From positions 1-64,000 of the forward strand of contig JAFKGG010000366.1 in the NCBI GenBank assembly GCA_017307915.1: DNA of 64,000 nucleotides, in the 5' to 3' direction. Below, one piece after another: positions 59,143 to 64,000 of this stretch. The notes beneath the pieces are model-generated. The model was given only the letters and a program-made list of their open reading frames with translations. It searched no databases and was not told the origin of the DNA. This DNA is from Burkholderiales bacterium. GTDB taxonomy: Bacteria; Pseudomonadota; Gammaproteobacteria; Burkholderiales; Burkholderiaceae_E. The position numbers and the translations under genes were made by a program. Position 1 is the first letter of the stretch. Each line of letters starts with the position of its first letter.

Positions 59143-60072
59143 CTACGATCGGGGCTCAGCGGCATTGGCAGCCGCGAGCGAAGCTGGCACCGGAATCGGA
59201 ACCGACGCCGGCAGCGCAAGCCAGGTGGCCAGCGAACGCCCCATGACGCCGCAGATATCGTCGTCCGACAGGAATGAGACGCTCTCGACGAAGGTCTCGA
59301 TCGACTGACGATACGTGCAGCTCAAGCGCGTGATGTCGCTGCCCCAGAACACCCGTTGCGCTCCGTAGGCTTGCAGAACCTCCTTCAGCCGCACGCGCAG
59401 GCGCTCGGCCGGAAATTTCGACGGCGTGATGCAGGTCAGTGCGCTGGCCTTGGCCGCCACGTTAGGATGGCGCGCCAGCGCGATCACGTCGCTGATCGAG
59501 GCATCGATTTCATCGGGCCGCACGTCGGCCGACATGCCCAGGTGATCGATGACCATCCGCAATCGCGGGTGCGCGCGCGCGATCGGATCGAGCCGCCGTA
59601 CCTGGCCCGGCGCGTGCACGTACAGGGGCACGCCGGCCGCCTCGGCGGCGGCCCAGAACCAGTCGGCCGTGCCATCGGCCAGCCAACCGGCCGACGCGCC
59701 GACGCCGGGGCGAAAGATCGCCCGGATGCCGACCAGGCCGGCGATGCCGCGCCAGCCGTCGAGCATCGGCTGCGCCAGCTCCCGGTGCGCAATGTCGATC
59801 AGGCCGACCACGCTGAAGCGATCGGGATGAGCGCGTGCAGCGGTCAGCGCATAGTCGTTGCGCAGGCCATCCACCGCCGAAGTCGGCACGACGACCGCAT
59901 GCCCGACGCCCGCGGCATCCATTTCCCGCAGCATCCGCGCCACGTCGAACTCGCTCCAGCCGTGGAAGGTCGCGACGCCGGTGTTCCAAGGCCGCGCCTG
60001 GGTGCTGGCGGGCACCAGGTGCACCTGCGAATCGGTGATCTGCAGGACAGCCGGAAAGCGCGGTTCGGTCAT
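59143..60072 (-). CDS. Amidohydrolase family protein (amidohydrolase_2, LigI-like)
   Basis: A 309-residue TIM-barrel hydrolase of the amidohydrolase_2 type. The N-terminal metal motif is modified to DSQVHL (Asp14, His18) in place of HxH. Further positions are GVPLYVHAPGQVRRLDPIAR, LRMVIDHLGMSADVRPDEID, and the late metal Asp in QRVFWGSDITRLSCTYRQSI. Relatives include 2-pyrone-4,6-dicarboxylate hydrolase (LigI) and decarboxylases. With an MmgE/PrpD gene 13 bp upstream, a lactone hydrolysis or decarboxylation of a ring-cleavage product is likely. Confidence 0.9.
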   Translation of the reverse strand: MTEPRFPAVLQITDSQVHLVPASTQARPWNTGVATFHGWSEFDVARMLREMDAAGVGHAVVVPTSAVDGLRNDYALTAARAHPDRFSVVGLIDIAHRELAQPMLDGWRGIAGLVGIRAIFRPGVGASAGWLADGTADWFWAAAEAAGVPLYVHAPGQVRRLDPIARAHPRLRMVIDHLGMSADVRPDEIDASISDVIALARHPNVAAKASALTCITPSKFPAERLRVRLKEVLQAYGAQRVFWGSDITRLSCTYRQSIETFVESVSFLSDDDICGVMGRSLATWLALPASVPIPVPASLAAANAAEPRS

Positions 60073-60085
60073 GATCGCCCTGCCT

Positions 60086-61570
60086 CTACGACGTCAGGCT
60101 GCGCAATACCGCGTGCACGTCGGGCACCTTGTCGAGATCGCGCAGGGCCGTGAAGGCTGCTTGCGCCTTGTCGCGCCGGATGCCGCCGTAGCGTGCGCAA
60201 TCGACGAATTTCTCGCCGATGCTGTCCCAGGCCATCGGATGCTCGACCGCGCCCTCGGGCGCATCGACGCGCTTGACGAACTCGGCGCCGGCGCGCGTCT
60301 TGATGTGCACCTCGATGAAGCCGCCGGTAGCAGGGCTGCTGCGCAGTCCCTCGGGGTCTTCCGGCCGGCAGCGCGCTTCCTCGGTGGCCACGATGCGCGG
60401 CAGCAGCTCGACGATCGCCGGCCGGCGCACCGCCTCGTCGGTGAACGATTCGAAACCCACCGCGCGATCGACGATCGCGCAGGCGATCAGGTACTCGACC
60501 GAGAACTTGCCTTCGAGCGCCGTCCGCGGCGCACGCTTGACCAGATACATCAGCGCGCCGATCGGCGTGAAGCAGCGCACCGACTCGACGTCGGCCGGGC
60601 GGATGTCGTGCTCGACGCACAGCCGCATTGCGGCTTCGATCGCGCGATGCGTGGTGAAGCAGGCCGAATACTTCTTCAGCGCAACACCGGGGTCGATCAG
60701 CGCATGCGGCGCACCCAGCAGCTCGAACTGATGGGGATCGGCTTCACCCAGCCCGTACATCTCGAGCACGCTGCGCTTGCCGTCGAACACGTCGTCGGTG
60801 GCCGAGAAGCCCACCGCGGCCAGATCGCAGGCCATCACGCCGGCGCGCGCCGCCAGGCCGCTGTGCAGCGGCTTGGTACAAGTGCCGAAGTTGCGCTGGA
60901 TGCCGCTGATCATCGACGCCGTCATGCCCAGCGCCACCGCCACCGTCTGGTGCGGCAGGCGACGCGCATGGGCCAGCGCGGCGGTGGCGGCGAACGCCCC
61001 GGCGGTGCTGGTCGTGTGCCATCCGTGCTTGTAGTGCTTCAGGCCCAGCGCACGCGCCATCTTCACGTGCACGTCGAAGCCGATCGCATAGGCCTCGAGC
61101 AGCTCGCGCCCCGACAGCGGCACGCCGCCGCGCGCCGGCAAGGCCGGGTCGAGGGCGCCCAGCAGCGCGGGCAACACCACGCCGCTGGGATGGCCGGCGC
61201 CGAGCACCGTGTCGTCATAATCGAGCGAATGCGCCAAGGTGCCGTTCACGCAGGCCGCCACCTCGGCGCTGACCGCCACCCCGGGGATCGGCACCCAGGC
61301 ACCGGCCGCGCCGCTGCCCGCGCCTACCGGCGACTGCTGCCGCGCATAGGCGATCATGCCGGCGCCGGCATCGCTGCCCAGCCCGGCCAGGATCACGCCG
61401 ATGGTGTCGACAATGGGACGCAGCGCGGCTTGCAGCGCATTGCCGTCGATCGCCTCGTAACGCGTATCGACGATGTACGACACCAGCTTGCGCGTATGCG
61501 AATCGGCGGGGCCCGACCGGCCCGCGTCGACCTTTTCCAGGGATGCCACTTCAGCCACGTTGCTCTCCAT
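60086..61570 (-). CDS. MmgE/PrpD family protein (paralog 5)
   Basis: A 494-residue full-length MmgE/PrpD protein, the longest of the five. Key parts: ALRPIVDTIGVILAGLGSDA, NGTLAHSLDYDDTVLGAGHP with the Asp-rich loop, HKHGWHTT-type segment LKHYKHGWHTTSTAGAFAAT, TCTKPLHSGLAARAGVMACD, and KYSACFTTHRAIEAAMRLCV. It precedes the amidohydrolase and follows an ABC binding protein in one minus-strand run. It probably processes a carboxylate imported by that transporter. Confidence 0.92.
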   Translation of the reverse strand: MESNVAEVASLEKVDAGRSGPADSHTRKLVSYIVDTRYEAIDGNALQAALRPIVDTIGVILAGLGSDAGAGMIAYARQQSPVGAGSGAAGAWVPIPGVAVSAEVAACVNGTLAHSLDYDDTVLGAGHPSGVVLPALLGALDPALPARGGVPLSGRELLEAYAIGFDVHVKMARALGLKHYKHGWHTTSTAGAFAATAALAHARRLPHQTVAVALGMTASMISGIQRNFGTCTKPLHSGLAARAGVMACDLAAVGFSATDDVFDGKRSVLEMYGLGEADPHQFELLGAPHALIDPGVALKKYSACFTTHRAIEAAMRLCVEHDIRPADVESVRCFTPIGALMYLVKRAPRTALEGKFSVEYLIACAIVDRAVGFESFTDEAVRRPAIVELLPRIVATEEARCRPEDPEGLRSSPATGGFIEVHIKTRAGAEFVKRVDAPEGAVEHPMAWDSIGEKFVDCARYGGIRRDKAQAAFTALRDLDKVPDVHAVLRSLTS

Positions 61571-61631
61571 CGTATCGATTGACTGACCGCCCCGCCGCCC
61601 GCCCTTGCCGACGCGCGCGGCGCGGCACCGT

Positions 61632-62696
61632 TCATTTCAGACTGGCGACGATCTTCTGGCGATCGAAATCGTTGGCGCTCTTGATCGCCGAGAAATCAGC
61701 CAGCTTGCTGACGTCGACCTTGTTGGCCAGCAGGCCGTTCTTCACGTAGAAATCCGCCGTCTGCTGCAATCGTTCGATCGATACGTAGCCGATCTGGCCC
61801 GACTCGTCGGTCATGATCTGTTCCTCGGCACGCGAGGCCAGCACTGCTGCGTTGGTTTTCTGCGTAGCCGGATTGCTCTGCTCCGGGTATTGCTTCAGAT
61901 GCAGCTTCAGCCCCTCTTCCGGATTGGCATTGGCGTACACGATGCCCTGGAACGCTCCGCGCAGCAGGCCGGCCACCATCTCGGGGTTGTTCTTCAGTTC
62001 CGAGCGCCGCACCAGCCAGCCGTAGTTGCCCTGCATCAGCGTGATCGGCGACGGCAGCCAGCGCATCTTGGTGTTCAGCAGACTGCCGACCACGTCGACG
62101 ACGCCGTTGTAGGTGGCATAGGCAGCCACGCGATTGGTCTGCAGGGCATTGGCCGCGGTGGCTCCCAGCCCCACGTTCAACCACTGCACGTCCTTGTCGG
62201 CGTCGATGCCGCCTTCGTTGACGATCGCCTTGCCGAACAGATATGAGGCCGACGACAGGCTCTGCACGCCGATCGCCTTGCCCTTCAGATCGGCGATCGT
62301 CTTGATCGGGCTGGCTTCCGGCACGGCCACGCCCCAGCTGTAGCGATACGACGCCGCCACGATCACCAGATTGGGATCCTTGTTCGCCGCGACCAGCAGC
62401 GCGGTCATGCCGGCCGCGGTGGCAAACGCATGGCCGCTGGAGACCGCCAGCGCGCACTCCGAACCGCTGGCCGACGGCTGGATCCTGACGTCGAGGCCGT
62501 TGGCCTTGTAGTAGCCCGCCTGGATCGGGATCGACGTGGTGATGGCAGACGAGGCGCTGAGCGCCGGGTCGCCGAAGCAGATCACCGCGGGCTTGGTCGC
62601 GCCTTGGGCGAAAACCGCACCGGCGGCGATGACAGTCGCCAGGGCAACACCGGCCCGGGTCCAGCGACGCACTTGCGTGGCGAATCGGTAAGTCAT
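61632..62696 (-). CDS. ABC transporter substrate-binding protein (NMT1/SsuA-like, 2)
   Basis: A 354-residue periplasmic protein with GAGGAA before ATG 62696. The signal peptide is TRAGVALATVIAAGAVFAQG, with cleavage after VFA. The NMT1-like landmarks are IPIQAGYYKANGLDVRIQPS, LKGKAIGVQSLSSASYLFGK, and YATYNGVVDVVGSLLNTKMR. It is distinct from the binding protein at 29525. It lies between the permease (27 bp) and the MmgE/PrpD gene (61 bp). The ligand is unknown, presumably a carboxylated aromatic or a related acid. Confidence 0.93.
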   Translation of the reverse strand: MTYRFATQVRRWTRAGVALATVIAAGAVFAQGATKPAVICFGDPALSASSAITTSIPIQAGYYKANGLDVRIQPSASGSECALAVSSGHAFATAAGMTALLVAANKDPNLVIVAASYRYSWGVAVPEASPIKTIADLKGKAIGVQSLSSASYLFGKAIVNEGGIDADKDVQWLNVGLGATAANALQTNRVAAYATYNGVVDVVGSLLNTKMRWLPSPITLMQGNYGWLVRRSELKNNPEMVAGLLRGAFQGIVYANANPEEGLKLHLKQYPEQSNPATQKTNAAVLASRAEEQIMTDESGQIGYVSIERLQQTADFYVKNGLLANKVDVSKLADFSAIKSANDFDRQKIVASLK

Positions 62697-62723
62697 GGGT
62701 TCCTCCGCATGTATATGGATGAG

Positions 62724-63659
62724 CTAGCGGCTGAATCGTGTATAGCGTTCGATGAGCTTGAGCAGCAGGAACATCGAGACGCCAATCAGCGCCAGCAGGA
62801 ACAGCACGCCGAACACACCGGCTGTATCACCGAGAAACGAACGCTGCGAGATCAGATAGCCCAGGCCGGCATCGGTGCCGACCAGTTCGCCGACGATCAC
62901 GCCGAGCAGGGCATTGACGGCCGCGACGTTCAGCGCCGGAAAGATGTAGGACAGCGCGTTCGGGATGCGCAGAAAGCGAAGCTGGTCGAGTTTGCTGGCG
63001 CGCAACGAACGGAACAGATCCGTCTCGTCGCGGTCGATCTCGGTCAGCCCCGCCACGGTATTGGTGAAGATCGGGAAAAACGCCAGCAAACCGCCGATCA
63101 CCACCTTCGGCATCAGCCCATAGCCGAGCCAGACCACCAGCAAGGGCGCCACCGCCACCTTCGGGAACGACTGGATGGCGATGATGTACGGATAGAACGT
63201 CTGCCGTGCCAGCGCGCTGAACGCGAAGATCGAGCCGATCACGATCGCCGTGACGAAGCCGCCGGCGAACGCCAGCACGGTGGCCTGCGCAGTAGCGCCG
63301 ATGTGCCGCCACCAGGTACCGCCGCCCACGCCCTTGATCAGCGCATCGACCACGTCCAGCGGACGCGGAATGACCAGCGGCGAGACGATCTGCGCCGTGT
63401 AAACGGCCTGCCACAGCGCGATCAGCGCGATCGGGAACAGCACGCCGAGGATGATCGGCAGCCAGGGGGCGTGGCCGGCGGGACGGGGCGGCGGCTGTTT
63501 CGGCGCGCCGGCCTGCTGCATCGCGCCGGTCTGTTGCGCCGTGCCCGTCTGCTGCCTGGCGGCTTGTTGCTGCGCACCGGCCTGCGACGGCGGCGACGCG
63601 CTCGGGTGCGCGCCGGAAACCACTCGAAGATCGGCGCTGCTAGACGATATGGTCGGCAT
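62724..63659 (-). CDS. ABC transporter permease, SsuC/TauC type (C)
   Basis: A 311-residue permease. Its first about 60 residues form an unusual cytoplasmic tail rich in Gln, Ala and Pro (AGAQQQAARQQTGTAQQTGA). Then come roughly six hydrophobic segments, from APWLPIILGVLFPIALIALW onward, and an EAA-like loop near RFLRIPNALSYIFPALNVAA. The start at 63659 lies inside the end of the ATPase gene (20-bp overlap). It should pair with itself around that ATPase and the binding protein at 61632. Confidence 0.92.
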   Translation of the reverse strand: MPTISSSSADLRVVSGAHPSASPPSQAGAQQQAARQQTGTAQQTGAMQQAGAPKQPPPRPAGHAPWLPIILGVLFPIALIALWQAVYTAQIVSPLVIPRPLDVVDALIKGVGGGTWWRHIGATAQATVLAFAGGFVTAIVIGSIFAFSALARQTFYPYIIAIQSFPKVAVAPLLVVWLGYGLMPKVVIGGLLAFFPIFTNTVAGLTEIDRDETDLFRSLRASKLDQLRFLRIPNALSYIFPALNVAAVNALLGVIVGELVGTDAGLGYLISQRSFLGDTAGVFGVLFLLALIGVSMFLLLKLIERYTRFSR

Positions 63660-64000
63660 GCACGTTCCCCATCGTTTCTCGGACGCTGCGGATCAGTTCG
63701 TAGAAATGGCTGCTGGTGCGGATGTCGGGCGGCCTGGGGCGCGGCAGGTCGACGTCGACCGAACGCACGATGTGCCCGGGCCGCGCGCCCATCAGCACGA
63801 TGCGGTCGGACAGGAACACCGCCTCGGCGATGCTGTGCGTCACGAAGATCACCGTCTTCGGTTCTTCGCGCCACAACTGCAGCACCATGTCGTTGAGCGC
63901 CTCGCGCGTGAATTCGTCGAGCGCGCCGAACGGCTCGTCCATCAACAACAGCTCGGGGCGCCGTAGCAACGCGCGCACGATCGCGGCGCGCTGCTGCATG
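63640..64000 (-). CDS. ABC transporter ATP-binding protein, C-terminal part (runs off window)
   Basis: Only the last 119 residues are present; the gene continues past the right edge. The window begins within the signature region (MQQRAAIVRALLRRPELLLM). Walker B is LLLMDEPFGALDEFTREALN and the H-loop is KTVIFVTHSIAEAVFLSDRI. Walker A is outside the window. It overlaps the start of permease C, so the ATPase, permease and binding protein form one cassette. The tail ends in RSVRETMGNVHADHIV. Confidence 0.95.
   Translation of the reverse strand, partial: MQQRAAIVRALLRRPELLLMDEPFGALDEFTREALNDMVLQLWREEPKTVIFVTHSIAEAVFLSDRIVLMGARPGHIVRSVDVDLPRPRPPDIRTSSHFYELIRSVRETMGNVHADHIV

Noticed and set aside
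62430..63896. 488-codon plus-strand open frame
   Set aside because: Antisense to an ABC permease and ATPase. Composition is Arg/His/Gln-rich.

Overview
This is a high-GC chromosomal segment from a betaproteobacterium, most likely Burkholderiales of the Alcaligenaceae type (Bordetella, Achromobacter and relatives). That call is an inference. It rests on the GC-rich codon use, the glmU-glmS pair, and three orphan Bug-type (TctC-like) periplasmic receptors without TctA/TctB partners, an expansion typical of that family. No rRNA, tRNA, CRISPR array, insertion sequence or phage gene was recognised.

Layout. (1) 1-3803: housekeeping edge, with a partial DUF6279-like lipoprotein, glmU and glmS, closed by a terminator-like hairpin. 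(2) 3877-14884 (minus): a tight eight-gene operon with three MmgE/PrpD paralogs, a Bug receptor, a tricarballylate-dehydrogenase-like flavoprotein, an aldehyde dehydrogenase, an ADP-forming acyl-CoA synthetase and an enoyl-CoA hydratase. It diverges from an IclR regulator at 15009. (3) 15849-22576 (minus): Bug receptor, small membrane protein, flavoprotein, GMC oxidoreductase, an internally deleted SDR remnant, a SnoaL-like protein and an aldehyde dehydrogenase. It diverges from 22910-26597 (plus): an ADP-forming acyl-CoA synthetase and two enoyl-CoA hydratases. (4) 26631-33660 (minus): an aromatic-catabolism operon (flavin monooxygenase, VOC protein, FAH-family hydrolase, SnoaL-like protein, and an ABC importer with two different permeases), diverging from a GntR regulator. 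(5) 34566-43346: rubredoxin plus FadJ-like protein, diverging from thiolase, DUF35 protein and lactonase; then a cupin and two paralogous IclR regulators flanking an Ldh2-type dehydrogenase. (6) 43615-53437: a LysR regulator and a bicyclic-aromatic (naphthalene/phenanthrene-like) upper pathway: Rieske dioxygenase alpha and beta, SDR, LigAB-type extradiol dioxygenase, PhdJ/NahE-like hydratase-aldolase, NahD-like isomerase, and a divergent NahF-like aldehyde dehydrogenase. (7) 53620-64000: MmgE/PrpD, SDR and metallo-hydrolase (plus); then CMD-family protein, HIBADH-family dehydrogenase, GntR, amidohydrolase, MmgE/PrpD and the start of a second NMT1-type ABC importer (minus).

How it fits together. 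Regions 2, 3 and 5 look like side-chain activation and shortening: alcohol and aldehyde oxidation, CoA activation by ADP-forming synthetases, hydration or retro-aldol cleavage by crotonases, then FadJ-like protein and thiolase. Regions 4 and 6 attack aromatic rings. A shared 17-bp dyad, best form GTTCCACTGATTGAAAC, occurs in five intergenic sites (22701, 22748, 36962, 39806, 42566), with a related 21-bp palindrome at 14970. This suggests that IclR-family regulators tie regions 2, 3 and 5 into one regulon. The most interesting features are that regulon, the nearly mirror-symmetric divergent promoter at 22658-22806, the LigAB-based bicyclic-aromatic cluster, and the five MmgE/PrpD paralogs.
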